A stretch of 34,462 nucleotides of DNA, from NCBI GenBank assembly GCA_025458085.1, contig JALOTC010000004.1:1-34462 (forward strand), read 5' to 3'. The notes beneath the pieces are model-generated. The model worked only from the letters and a program-made list of their open reading frames with translations, was not told the origin of the DNA and made no database searches. Every line of letters starts with the position of its first letter. Positions within the stretch are counted from its first letter, which is position 1. A program made the translations under genes and the position numbers. Positions 25,779 through 33,997 of this stretch are shown here, in pieces. Source of the stretch: Cypionkella sp. (GTDB taxonomy: Bacteria; Pseudomonadota; Alphaproteobacteria; Rhodobacterales; Rhodobacteraceae).

Positions 25779-25805
25779 CAAACAAATGACGGTCTTTTTT
25801 GTTTG
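25779..25805. promoter_or_regulatory. Inverted repeat before the ROK regulator gene (possible autoregulatory operator)
   Basis: CAAACAAA (25779-25786) and TTTGTTTG (25798-25805) form a perfect 8-bp inverted repeat with an 11-nt spacer, ending 12 nt before the xylR ATG. The half-sites resemble the TTTGTTTG elements known in Bacillus xyl operators but in the opposite arrangement, so the resemblance may be accidental. Confidence 0.4.
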
Positions 25806-25817
25806 GAAGGCAAAGAA

Positions 25818-27092
25818 ATGTGCGCGCAGATGGCGGGCGGTGAAGCGAGCGACAACCGCAAGGGCGTGGGGCCGCTGATTCCCCCGCTGTCCGATACGCT
25901 GCGCCCTTTGCGCCAGCAGATCTTTGAACGTGTCCGTGCGGCGGGCCTCATTCCCCGTGTCCAAGTGGCCAAGGAACTGGGGGTCAGCCCGGCTTCTGTC
26001 ACCACAATTACCTCCGAACTCATCGACTCGGGCCTGATCGAAGAGGTCAGCGCCGCGCGCGAAGGCGAAGGCGGGCGGGGCCGCCCCGCTGTGGCGCTTG
26101 GCGTGCGGGCCAGCGCGCATCGTGTAGCGGGGATGAAGATTTCCGACCGCGAACATACCGCCGTGATCGTCGATTTCGCGGGGAAGCTTTTGGCCGATGA
26201 CGCCATTCCCCGTCGCCCCGGCCCGATGACTTTGGCCGAACTCCTTGGCGCGGTTGAAACCTTGCTGGACCGCGTCTGCGCCAAGGCGGGGCTGGCGCGG
26301 TCTGACCTTTCGGCCATCGGCCTTGGCGTGCCGGGTTTTGTCGATACAGCCGAAGGGTTGGTGCTGTGGTCCTCCGTCCTCACTGACCGCAGCGTAGCGC
26401 TGGCATCCGAGGCAACGGGGCGCTTGGGCGTTCCGGTCTGGGTCGACAACGATGCCAATCTTGTCGCACTTGCCGAACAATGGTTCGGCGCTGGCCGCGC
26501 GCTTTCGGATTTCGCGGTGGTCACCATCGAGCATGGCGTTGGCATGGGGTTCGTGATGAACCACCGGCTCTATCGCGGCACGCATCGGGTCGGGATGGAA
26601 CTGGGCCATACCAAGGTGCAACTCGATGGCGCGCTCTGCCGGTGTGGGCAGCGCGGCTGTCTGGAGGCTTATGTGGCCGACTATGCTCTTGCGCGGGAGG
26701 CGACCACGGCGCTGAACTGGGGCCACAAGGAAGGCCAATCTATTGGCGTGCTTCTGGAAAGCCTTTATGACCATGCCAAGGCTGGCAACAGCACCGCGCG
26801 GTCCATCTTCCGCCGGGCGGGGCGATATCTGGCTGTCGGCCTATCGAATGTGATCAACCTTTTTGATCCCGCATTGATCATCCTGTCGGGTGAGAGGATG
26901 CGCTACGACTACCTCTATGCTGCCGAAACGCTGGCCGAGATGGAAAACCTCGCCATCCACACGGGCCGTGCCCTGCCGCCAATTGAAATTCATGCCTGGG
27001 GCGACCTGCTTTGGGCGCATGGGGCTGCAGCCTTGGCGCTCTCTGCTGTCTCCGAAGGTATTCTGGCCCAGAACCGCGATATCGCAGCTTGA
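25818..27092 (+). CDS. xylR: ROK-family transcriptional repressor of the xylose operon
   Basis: This 424-aa protein has an N-terminal winged HTH (about 35-75: VAKELGVSPASVTTITSELI) fused to a ROK domain. The ROK zinc motif CRCGQRGC (274-281) and preceding ELGHTKV (261-267) are intact, as is WVDNDAN (208-214). The ATP-binding DxGxT motif of ROK kinases is replaced (ISDREHT near 108-114), so it should be a regulator and not a sugar kinase. Family members of this layout repress xylose genes and release DNA on binding xylose. It is divergent from xylF with operator-like repeats between. ATG at 25818 follows GGAAGG; the longer open frame upstream crosses the promoter region. Confidence 0.92.
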   Translation: MCAQMAGGEASDNRKGVGPLIPPLSDTLRPLRQQIFERVRAAGLIPRVQVAKELGVSPASVTTITSELIDSGLIEEVSAAREGEGGRGRPAVALGVRASAHRVAGMKISDREHTAVIVDFAGKLLADDAIPRRPGPMTLAELLGAVETLLDRVCAKAGLARSDLSAIGLGVPGFVDTAEGLVLWSSVLTDRSVALASEATGRLGVPVWVDNDANLVALAEQWFGAGRALSDFAVVTIEHGVGMGFVMNHRLYRGTHRVGMELGHTKVQLDGALCRCGQRGCLEAYVADYALAREATTALNWGHKEGQSIGVLLESLYDHAKAGNSTARSIFRRAGRYLAVGLSNVINLFDPALIILSGERMRYDYLYAAETLAEMENLAIHTGRALPPIEIHAWGDLLWAHGAAALALSAVSEGILAQNRDIAA

Positions 27093-27195
27093 ACACCCCA
27101 ATGGCGGCAAGCGGCCGGAACCCTCCGACTGTTTCTGCAACGCATTGCCATGCGAGCGGCGAGTTGCGATACTCATCCGAATTCGGAGCATCTTC

Positions 27196-29046
27196 TTGGG
27201 CAGTGCATTTAGTCTGGTCGGTAGCCTTTGCCTCGCGGCGCTTTTGGCCGTTCCCTTTGTCGTGGCGCAGCCCGCCGCCGCTTTGGACAATGTCGATTTT
27301 TCCGTAGCCTCAGCTGACGAATCGCTCGTCGATGCGCTGCGTGCCGCCTCTCCGCTCGTTGCACTTGAAAACAACGCGGCGGAAGACATCCTCGCCGCTG
27401 CAAGCGCCGAATATGGTCGTCTGATCGGGGTGCTTTACGCGCGTGGGCATTACTCCCCGGTTATTTCCATCCGCCTTGACGGGCGCGAGGCGGCGGGCAT
27501 CGCGCCTCTTGACGCGCCTGCCCGCATCTCGCGCATCGCCGTGGAGGTGGACCCCGGTCCCTCCTTTGCCTTTTCACGCGCCGCTCTCGCCCCGCTTCCC
27601 CCCGGCACCCGCCTGCCCGAAACGTTTCGTGCGAATGAGCGCGCGGCCAGTGGCGCGGTGCGCGATGCCGTTGCCGCCGGGGTGGAGGCATGGCGCGACG
27701 AGGGCCATGCCAAGGCTGCCGTCGCCGGTCAATCCATCGTCGCCGACCACCGCGCCGCTACGCTTTCCGCCGATATCCGCCTGAACCCCGGCCCCCGTCT
27801 GCGTTTCGGCCCCGTCGCTGTCGAAGGTCATGAACGCATGCGCGAGGCGCGCGTCCGCAAAATCGCCGGCCTGCCCGAGGGAAAGGTCTTTTCCCCGGCA
27901 GAGGTCAAGCGCGCCGCCGACCGCCTCCGCCGGACAGGTACCTTCCGTTCTGTCACGATCACCGAGGCCGAACAGATCACCTCCCCCGATCTTCTGGGGA
28001 TGACGGTAAGTGTGGTCGAGGAACGCCCCCGCCGCCTCTCCTTCGGGGCCGAGGTGTCAAGCCTCGATGGCCTCGATCTCTCGGCAACCTGGCTGCACCG
28101 CAATCTTTTGGGCGGGGCAGAGCGCTTGCAGGTCGAAGGCGTGATCTCGCAGATCGGCGCGCGCGAGAATGGCATGGACTACCGCCTCGGACTCACGCTC
28201 GACCGACCTGCCACCCTGACACCGGACACCACGCTGCGCTTCGCAACCGAGGTAGAGCGGCGGGATGAACCCGATTTCTTTGCCGATAGCTTCAATCTTG
28301 GCCTCGGCTTTGCCCATGTCTTTTCCGAGACCCTGACCGGGCGGATCGATCTGGCCTATCGCATTTCGGACGGTTCTTTCTTCTCCGAAACCGGTCGGCC
28401 GATCGGTCAATTCAATTTCCGCAATCTCGCGCTTCCGATTGGCCTCACGTGGGATTTGCGCAATGACAGGGCTGACCCTTCTCGGGGAATTTATCTTGAT
28501 GCTGAGGTCAAGCCTTTCCTCGGCTTCGGCTCTACCGGGTCTGGCCTGCGCGCCTCTGCGGATCTGCGGGGCTATTACGGTTTCGGGGCCGATGATCGCG
28601 TTGTTCTGGCAGGAAGGATCCAACTCGGGGCAGTTTTCGGGCCAACACTCATCCAGACTCCGCGCGACGACCTGTTCCTTTCGGGCGGTGGTGGCACGGT
28701 CCGGGGTCAGCCCTATCAATCGCTGGGAATCCTGTTCAGCCGCACCGCCGCAGGCCGGATCGGTGTGACCGACAGTTTTCAGATAGGCGGCAACCGCTTC
28801 CTTGCCGCCTCGCTGGAGGCGCGGGTGAAGGCCACAGATACCATTGGCATCGTGGGCTTTGTTGATGCCGGGCGCATCGATCTGGACAGTTTCTTTGACC
28901 CGATGGGCGAATGGCACGCAGGCGCGGGCCTTGGCATCCGCTATGCCACCGGCGTCGGCCCGATCCGGCTTGACGTAGCAGCCCCGATCCATGGCCGCAC
29001 CGGCGAAGGCGTCCAGATTTACGTTGGCCTTGGGCAGGCTTTCTGA
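27196..29046 (+). CDS. tamA: TamA, outer-membrane translocation and assembly module subunit (BamA/Omp85 family)
   Basis: This is an Omp85-family protein of about 616 aa. An N-terminal hydrophobic signal (LCLAALLAVPFVVAQPAAA) precedes POTRA-type segments (about 30-260, for example RLRFGPVAVEGHERMREARV and FRSVTITEAEQ). A 16-strand barrel follows, with the conserved GGGGTVRGQPYQSLG loop and the C-terminal strand GVQIYVGLGQAF. With TamB it helps insert certain outer-membrane proteins. No ATG fits. TTG at 27196 has GGAG seven nt upstream but lacks a basic n-region; TTG at 27145 would add ERR and other basic residues but has no ribosome site. The stop overlaps the tamB ATG (TGATG). Confidence 0.9.
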   Translation: MGSAFSLVGSLCLAALLAVPFVVAQPAAALDNVDFSVASADESLVDALRAASPLVALENNAAEDILAAASAEYGRLIGVLYARGHYSPVISIRLDGREAAGIAPLDAPARISRIAVEVDPGPSFAFSRAALAPLPPGTRLPETFRANERAASGAVRDAVAAGVEAWRDEGHAKAAVAGQSIVADHRAATLSADIRLNPGPRLRFGPVAVEGHERMREARVRKIAGLPEGKVFSPAEVKRAADRLRRTGTFRSVTITEAEQITSPDLLGMTVSVVEERPRRLSFGAEVSSLDGLDLSATWLHRNLLGGAERLQVEGVISQIGARENGMDYRLGLTLDRPATLTPDTTLRFATEVERRDEPDFFADSFNLGLGFAHVFSETLTGRIDLAYRISDGSFFSETGRPIGQFNFRNLALPIGLTWDLRNDRADPSRGIYLDAEVKPFLGFGSTGSGLRASADLRGYYGFGADDRVVLAGRIQLGAVFGPTLIQTPRDDLFLSGGGGTVRGQPYQSLGILFSRTAAGRIGVTDSFQIGGNRFLAASLEARVKATDTIGIVGFVDAGRIDLDSFFDPMGEWHAGAGLGIRYATGVGPIRLDVAAPIHGRTGEGVQIYVGLGQAF

Positions 29047-32000
29047 TGCGGCGCGCGCTTCTCTCCCTTTGCATCGCCGCACTGCCCTGCGCCGCAGTCG
29101 CACAGGAAACAGAGGCCGAACGCAGTGACCGGGGCCGCATCACAGCCTTCATCGAGGACAGTCTCTCCGGTGCGGGGCGCGAAGTCATTCTGCGCGGCTT
29201 TCGCGGTGCGCTTTCCTCGCGCGCTACGGCCGAGGAACTGACGATCGCTGATGACAGTGGCATCTGGTTCACTGCCCGCGACATCGTGCTGGATTGGAAC
29301 CGCGCCGCGCTCTTGACCGGGGCGGTTTCGGTGAACAACTTCACCGCCGCTGAAATCATCTTTGAACGCCCGCCGGAGGCGCAACCCAGCCCCCCCACGC
29401 CCGAGGCCGGTGGCTTTGCCCTGCCAGACCTGCCTGTTTCCATCCAGATCGGGCAGATCACCGCCGACCGCGTGATCTTGGGCGAGGCTCTGCTCGGCCA
29501 AAGGGTGGAAGGCGAAGTTGATGCCAGCCTCTCCCTTTCTGGCGGGGCTGGCGAGGCGCGGGTTCTGATCGAACGGCAGGATGACGGGCCCGAGGGCCAG
29601 ATCCGGCTTGAGGCGGCTTTTGATAATGCATCGCGCAGGCTTGCCATCGATCTGTTGGCCGAGGAAGGACCGGGTGGCCTTGCCGCGAGCCTTCTGGGCT
29701 TGCCGGGCGAACCTGCCGCACGGCTTGCAGTTCAAGGCGATGGACCGCTTTCTGATTTCACGGCCGACATCGCGCTCCAAACCGATGGCGAGGACCGCCT
29801 TTCCGGGCAGGTCACCCTTTCGGCCGCACCCGCGCCAGCTGCCGAAGGTGCCACTGATTTCGCCGCGCGGCTTCAGGGCGATCTGGCGCCCCTGTTCCTT
29901 CCGGAATATCAGGATTTCTTCGGCCCAGAGGTCGGGCTTTCCGCCACAGGCCGCCGCATGGCCAATGGCGCGCTGGATCTCTCGGCGCTGGATCTGACGA
30001 CCCGCAGCCTTGCATTGACCGGCAGCCTTAGCCTTGATGCCGATGCCGTGCCGCGCCGCTTTGCGCTTTCGGGCCGGATCGAGGACCCCGCAGGCCAAGC
30101 CGTGATCCTGCCTGCGCGCAGCCCCGTGCAACTGATGCGCGGGGAGCTTGATCTTGGCTATGACGCTGGCGTCGATGAAACATGGCGGCTGAACCTCCGG
30201 GCCGAAGATGTTGTCTTGCCCGAAGCCGGGCTGCCGCAACTCGCGCTGACAGGGTCTGGCCGGATGGAACGGCGCGGTGCCGCACTGTTCATCGGCGGAA
30301 CGCTCGCCTTTTCTGCCGAAGACATGGCGCCGACCGATCCTGCCTTGGCCGAAGCCTTGGGGCCGGACCTGCGGGGCGAGACGCGATTTTGGTGGGAAAC
30401 CGGTGCCGGTCGGCTGAACCTCGGGCAGGCGCAGATCAGTGGCGCGGGGATCGAGGCTTTGGCCAATGTTCAGATCGCAGGCCTGTCGGAAGGGTTGCGC
30501 GCATCCGGCCGGGTGACAGCGGATGTGGCTGATCTGGCGCGGTTTTCTGCGCTGACAGGCCGCGCGCTTGGCGGGTCGGGCCGGGTAGAGCTTGCCGGGC
30601 AGGGCAGCCCCTTGGGCGGTGATTTCGACGTGACGCTGGCGCTTTCGGGTGCGGACCTACGCCTTGGCCTTCCAGAACTCGACGGGGCGCTTGCGGGCCA
30701 ATCGCGGCTTGACCTTGCCGCCCGGCGCGATGCGACGGGCACCACGCTGGACCGGCTTTCCCTGATCGCGCCCCGCGTCACGGCAGAGGGCAGGGCGCTC
30801 TTGGCCTCTGACCGGTCCGAGGCGGATCTGCGTTTTGCCCTGCCTGACCTTGGCCCCCTGCGCCCCGGTCTGGGCGGTGCGGTCAGCGGGCAGGCGCAAT
30901 TGCGCGGCGCGATCTTGCAGGGGCAGGCCGAAGTGACGGCAAGCCTCGACGCCCGTGGCCTGCGGGTTGGGCAGGCCTCTGCGGATAAACTGCTGGCTGG
31001 GAACTCTCGGCTCGAGGCACAGGTGGGTCTGGATCAGGGGCAGGTCCGCATCCGCAACCTGCGGCTCGATAACCCGCAACTCGCGCTGACGATGCGCGAA
31101 AGCGCTGCGACGATAATGGATATTTCAGCGCGTCTTCAAAACCTTGGCCTCCTTCTGCCCGAATATCCAGGCCCTGTGACGGTGCAAGGCTCTGCCCGTT
31201 TGGGCGGGCAGGATTATACCCTCGATCTGCGCGGCACCGGTCCGGGGCGGATCGATGCGCGACTGGCCGGAACGCTGGCCGCCGATGGTTCGCGCGCCAA
31301 TCTGGCGCTGACCGGCACGGCACAGGCGGGGCTGGCCAATCCCTTCCTTGGGGAGCGTGTCGTCTCTGGCCCGCTGAGTGCCGATCTGCGCTTGTCAGGG
31401 CCGTTGCAGCTTTCCGCGCTTTCGGGGCGGATCAGCCTGTCCGATGGCAGGCTGGCTGACCCGACACTCCCCTTCGCGCTGGAACGGATCGCGGTGCGGG
31501 CTGATCTGGCGGGCGCACGCGCGGCGCTGGAGGTGACGGCGGGGCTGTCCACCGGGGGAAGTTTGCGGGTGCAGGGCGGGATTGGGCTCGCGCAACCTTT
31601 CGCGGCGGACCTTGGCGTGACGCTGACGCAGGCGGTGATCCGTGACCCGCAGCTTTACCGCAGCCTTGTGAATGGCGACCTGCGGGTGACGGGGCCGTTG
31701 ACGGGTGGGGCGCTCTTGTCCGGGCGGATCGCGCTTGGTGAAACCGAGGTGCGGATCAATGCCACGGGCTTTGGCGAGTCGGGTGAATTGCCCGGCCTGA
31801 CCCATGTGAACGAACCCGCCCCCGTGCGCGAAACCCGCGCCCGCGCCGGTCTGATCGAGACAGGGGCACAAGATGCAGTGCCCGCGCGCCCCTTTGGCCT
31901 TGATCTGGTGATCTCGGCCCCGAACCGGCTTTTCCTGCGGGGGCGGGGTCTGGATGCCGAATTGGGGGGCGAGGTTCGGATCGGTGGGACGACGGCGGCG

Positions 32001-32585
32001 GTGGTGCCCTCTGGGGGATTCGGGCTGATCCGGGGGCGGCTGGAAATCCTTGGGCGACGCCTTGATCTGGCGGAGGCGGAGATGGTGCTGGAGGGCAGTT
32101 TTGACCCGATGCTGCGGATTTTGGCCACGACCGAAGCCGATGGGATCACGGCAGGTGTAGCGATCACCGGGCCTGCGACGGACCCGGAGGTGACCTTTAC
32201 CTCTACCCCGCAACTGCCGCAGGAGGAGGTTCTGGCGCAGATCCTGTTCGGGCGGAGGTTGGAAAATCTCTCGGCACTTCAAGCACTTCAGCTTGCCAAT
32301 GCAGTCGCGACCCTTGCCGGAAGGGGGGGAGAGGGGATTGTATCACGGTTGCGGCAGGGCTTTGGTTTGGATGATCTGGATGTGCAGACCGGGGCCGATG
32401 GCGGCACGCAATTGCGCGCGGGGCGCTATCTTTCGGAGAATGTCTATTCCGAGGTAACCGTTGATTCTGCTGGAAAAAGTGAGATCAGCCTGAACCTTGA
32501 CCTGTCTGACAGCGTGACGGTGCGGTCGAGCGTGGGAGAGGATGGGAACACCGGGATCGGGCTGTTTTACGAGAAGGATTACTGA
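29046..32585 (+). CDS. tamB: TamB, translocation and assembly module inner-membrane/periplasmic subunit
   Basis: This 1179-aa protein begins with a signal or membrane anchor (LLSLCIAALPCAAVAQ). A very long series of repeating amphipathic beta segments follows, typical of TamB/AsmA-like bridge proteins (LSGSGRVELAGQGSPLGGDF-type pattern). The C-terminal TamB domain (DUF490) is clear: ITGPATDPEVTFTSTPQLPQ, then EEVLAQILFGR, QLANAVATLAG, and a last strand ending NTGIGLFYEKDY. TamB spans the periplasm and pairs with TamA; related proteins are also implicated in lipid transport. It is translationally coupled to tamA and is followed by an intrinsic terminator. Confidence 0.94.
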   Translation: MRRALLSLCIAALPCAAVAQETEAERSDRGRITAFIEDSLSGAGREVILRGFRGALSSRATAEELTIADDSGIWFTARDIVLDWNRAALLTGAVSVNNFTAAEIIFERPPEAQPSPPTPEAGGFALPDLPVSIQIGQITADRVILGEALLGQRVEGEVDASLSLSGGAGEARVLIERQDDGPEGQIRLEAAFDNASRRLAIDLLAEEGPGGLAASLLGLPGEPAARLAVQGDGPLSDFTADIALQTDGEDRLSGQVTLSAAPAPAAEGATDFAARLQGDLAPLFLPEYQDFFGPEVGLSATGRRMANGALDLSALDLTTRSLALTGSLSLDADAVPRRFALSGRIEDPAGQAVILPARSPVQLMRGELDLGYDAGVDETWRLNLRAEDVVLPEAGLPQLALTGSGRMERRGAALFIGGTLAFSAEDMAPTDPALAEALGPDLRGETRFWWETGAGRLNLGQAQISGAGIEALANVQIAGLSEGLRASGRVTADVADLARFSALTGRALGGSGRVELAGQGSPLGGDFDVTLALSGADLRLGLPELDGALAGQSRLDLAARRDATGTTLDRLSLIAPRVTAEGRALLASDRSEADLRFALPDLGPLRPGLGGAVSGQAQLRGAILQGQAEVTASLDARGLRVGQASADKLLAGNSRLEAQVGLDQGQVRIRNLRLDNPQLALTMRESAATIMDISARLQNLGLLLPEYPGPVTVQGSARLGGQDYTLDLRGTGPGRIDARLAGTLAADGSRANLALTGTAQAGLANPFLGERVVSGPLSADLRLSGPLQLSALSGRISLSDGRLADPTLPFALERIAVRADLAGARAALEVTAGLSTGGSLRVQGGIGLAQPFAADLGVTLTQAVIRDPQLYRSLVNGDLRVTGPLTGGALLSGRIALGETEVRINATGFGESGELPGLTHVNEPAPVRETRARAGLIETGAQDAVPARPFGLDLVISAPNRLFLRGRGLDAELGGEVRIGGTTAAVVPSGGFGLIRGRLEILGRRLDLAEAEMVLEGSFDPMLRILATTEADGITAGVAITGPATDPEVTFTSTPQLPQEEVLAQILFGRRLENLSALQALQLANAVATLAGRGGEGIVSRLRQGFGLDDLDVQTGADGGTQLRAGRYLSENVYSEVTVDSAGKSEISLNLDLSDSVTVRSSVGEDGNTGIGLFYEKDY

Positions 32586-32645
32586 GGGCGGGGCGGGCCT
32601 CGGGGGCGAATCCGCCCTGTCACCCTCTGTACACCCCCCGTACAC

Positions 32646-32675
32646 CCCCCGTGCTGACGCGCGGGGGTTTTCTTT
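32646..32675 (+). terminator. Rho-independent terminator of tamAB
   Basis: CCCCCGTGC (32646-32654) pairs with GCGCGGGGG (32659-32667), with one G-U wobble, around the loop TGAC. TTTTCTTT follows directly. It lies 60 nt after the tamB stop and is the most complete intrinsic terminator in the window. Confidence 0.85.
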
Positions 32676-32704
32676 GGCGCCGGTGTTTTCGGCCCCCTTT
32701 CGAA

Positions 32705-32809
32705 GAGGGCCGTCTGCCCGACCCCGACTTAACTTTGACATACCCCGGGGAGGGCTGTCTGCCCGACCCCGACTTACCTTTGACATACCCCGGGGAGGGC
32801 TGTCTGCCC
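32705..32809. repeat. 45-bp tandem repeat, about 2.3 copies
   Basis: Copies start at 32705, 32750 and 32795 (the last is cut after about 15 bp). The unit starts GAGGGCYGTCTGCCCGACCC and continues with CGACTTAMCTTTGACATACC and CCGGG. The two full copies differ at only two positions. The repeat does not encode a consistent peptide and lies beyond the tamB terminator. Confidence 0.85.
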
Positions 32810-32816
32810 TCCCCGG
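32790..32816. terminator. 11-bp GC-rich hairpin at the end of the tandem repeat
   Basis: CCGGGGAGGGC (32790-32800) and GCCCTCCCCGG (32806-32816) pair perfectly around TGTCT. It could terminate transcription from either side, but no U-run follows on either strand. The partial third repeat copy forms the left arm. Confidence 0.5.
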
Positions 32817-32842
32817 ACCCCTCCCGAGAGTATTTGGGCCAA

Positions 32843-32965
32843 GATGAAGGGGGAAGGAGAGGGGGTGACGGACGAGAGGTGGGAGGCGGGTCGCCGAGGG
32901 GAGAAGGGCGGAGAGAGGAGGAGGGTGGAGGGGAGGAGGAAGCGATGCAGAGGGGAGCGGGGCAG
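32843..32965 (-). terminator. Polypurine tract; possible Rho-dependent termination region for the LOG-family gene
   Basis: About 120 bp of the plus strand is almost all G and A. On the minus strand, downstream of the LOG-family stop, the transcript would be C/U-rich and G-poor, the composition of Rho loading (rut) sites. Function is inferred from composition alone. Confidence 0.4.
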
Positions 32966-33042
32966 CGAGGCTGGAACTTGGCCGGCGGGGGCGCGGCTCT
33001 GCGGGACGCCGGTCTGTGGGGCGTGGTGGTGGCGTATGCGGG

Positions 33043-33867
33043 TCAGCAGGGTGATCTGGGCCAGGTGTCGATCACGGTGACGGCTTCCTCGGCGGTTTCG
33101 ACATAGCGGAAGAGCGCGAGGTCTTCGGGGCTGATCGTGCCGGCTTCGGCCAAGGCATCCCAGTTGATGACCTTTTCCCAGAAGGCGCGGCCAAAGAGCA
33201 GGAAGGGGACCGGGCGCATCCGGCCGGTCTGGATCAGTGTCAGGCTTTCGAAGAGTTCGTCGAGCGTGCCGAAGCCCCCCGGGAAGACGCAGATCGCGCG
33301 GGCGCGCATCAGGAAATGCATCTTGCGGATCGCGAAATAGTGGAAGTTGAAGCACAGGTCCGGTGTGACATAGCGGTTCGGGGCCTGTTCATGCGGCAGG
33401 ACGATGTTCATGCCGATGCTTTGGCCGCCCGCCTCATGCGCGCCGCGATTGCCTGCCTCCATCACGCCGGGGCCGCCGCCGGTGACCACCACATTTTCGC
33501 GCCCATAAGCCTGCATGCTGCGTTCGGTCATGGTGAAGGCCAAGCGACGCGCTTCCTCGTAATAGCGCGAGAGGTCGGCAAGCGCCGGGGTTTTGGCGGT
33601 CTCTGCCCGGTCGGGGGCGGGGATGCGCGCGCCGCCGAACAGCACGATGGTCGAGGCGATGCCGCGTTCATCCATGACCATCTGGGGCTTGAGGAGTTCG
33701 AGTTGCAGGCGGACAGGGCGCAGTTCCTCGCGCGTCATGAAATCGGGGTCGGCAAAGGCCAGCCGATAGGCGGGGGCGCGGGTCTGGGCGGTTTCGGGGA
33801 TGCGGTCCGCGGCGGCGATGTCTTGCGTGCTGTCGCGGAACGGATGGCTTCTGCCGTCGTCGGTCAT
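33043..33867 (-). CDS. LOG-family protein (TIGR00730 Rossmann-fold nucleotide 5'-monophosphate nucleosidase-like)
   Basis: This 274-aa cytoplasmic protein has the two family motifs: GGGPGVMEAGNRGAHEAGG (130-148) and PGGFGTLDE (196-204). These bind and cleave nucleoside monophosphates, releasing ribose-5-phosphate. Plant homologues activate cytokinins; most bacterial ones probably recycle nucleotides. An N-terminal extension of about 70 residues (VRLQLELLKPQMVMDERGI) is typical of the longer bacterial form. ATG at 33867 is chosen because similarity is absent further upstream; its ribosome site (AGGGCAG) is modest. It is divergent from dapD. Confidence 0.9.
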   Translation of the reverse strand: MTDDGRSHPFRDSTQDIAAADRIPETAQTRAPAYRLAFADPDFMTREELRPVRLQLELLKPQMVMDERGIASTIVLFGGARIPAPDRAETAKTPALADLSRYYEEARRLAFTMTERSMQAYGRENVVVTGGGPGVMEAGNRGAHEAGGQSIGMNIVLPHEQAPNRYVTPDLCFNFHYFAIRKMHFLMRARAICVFPGGFGTLDELFESLTLIQTGRMRPVPFLLFGRAFWEKVINWDALAEAGTISPEDLALFRYVETAEEAVTVIDTWPRSPC

Positions 33868-33933
33868 CTGCTGCCCTGCTTTTGCCTTTGGGGGTGCGGC
33901 CCCGGAGTGGTGATGCGGCGCGCCCTGGTTTGG

Positions 33934-33962
33934 TTGCGCGGCGGTCTGCCAAGGCTTATAGG
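33934..33962 (+). promoter_or_regulatory. Candidate dapD promoter
   Basis: TTGCGC (33934-33939) and TATAGG (33957-33962) are separated by 17 nt and lie about 35 nt before the dapD ATG. They give a reasonable housekeeping sigma-type match in the 130-bp divergent gap. Confidence 0.4.
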
Positions 33963-33997
33963 CTAGCCCCGACAGGTCCAACCGAAAAGGGTGCCCC

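Larger units (their letters stand above)
32586..33042. other. 457-bp non-coding region between tamB and the LOG-family gene
   Basis: No convincing gene is present. In order it holds an 11-bp tandem duplication (GTACACCCCCC, 32629-32650), an intrinsic terminator, a 45-bp tandem repeat, an 11-bp hairpin, an AGTATTTGGGCCAAGATGAA segment of a type I recall as common between Rhodobacteraceae genes, and a polypurine tract. Short open frames here are low-complexity and frame-inconsistent. Confidence 0.7.

Noticed and set aside
25362-26774. 470-codon minus-strand open frame across xylR and the xylF promoter
   Set aside because: It crosses the divergent promoter region and is antisense to the ROK regulator.
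28057-30239. Minus-strand open frames of 348-406 codons opposite tamA/tamB
   Set aside because: Antisense to strongly supported outer-membrane and TamB coding sequence; no domain seen.
32629-32830. CRISPR array
   Set aside because: The 45-bp repeats are directly adjacent with no spacers, and no cas genes are nearby.
32542-33355. Several short open frames in the region after tamB on both strands
   Set aside because: Low-complexity Arg/Gly/Pro or Ser/Pro peptides from repeats and the polypurine tract; they overlap the terminator and repeat units and have no ribosome sites.
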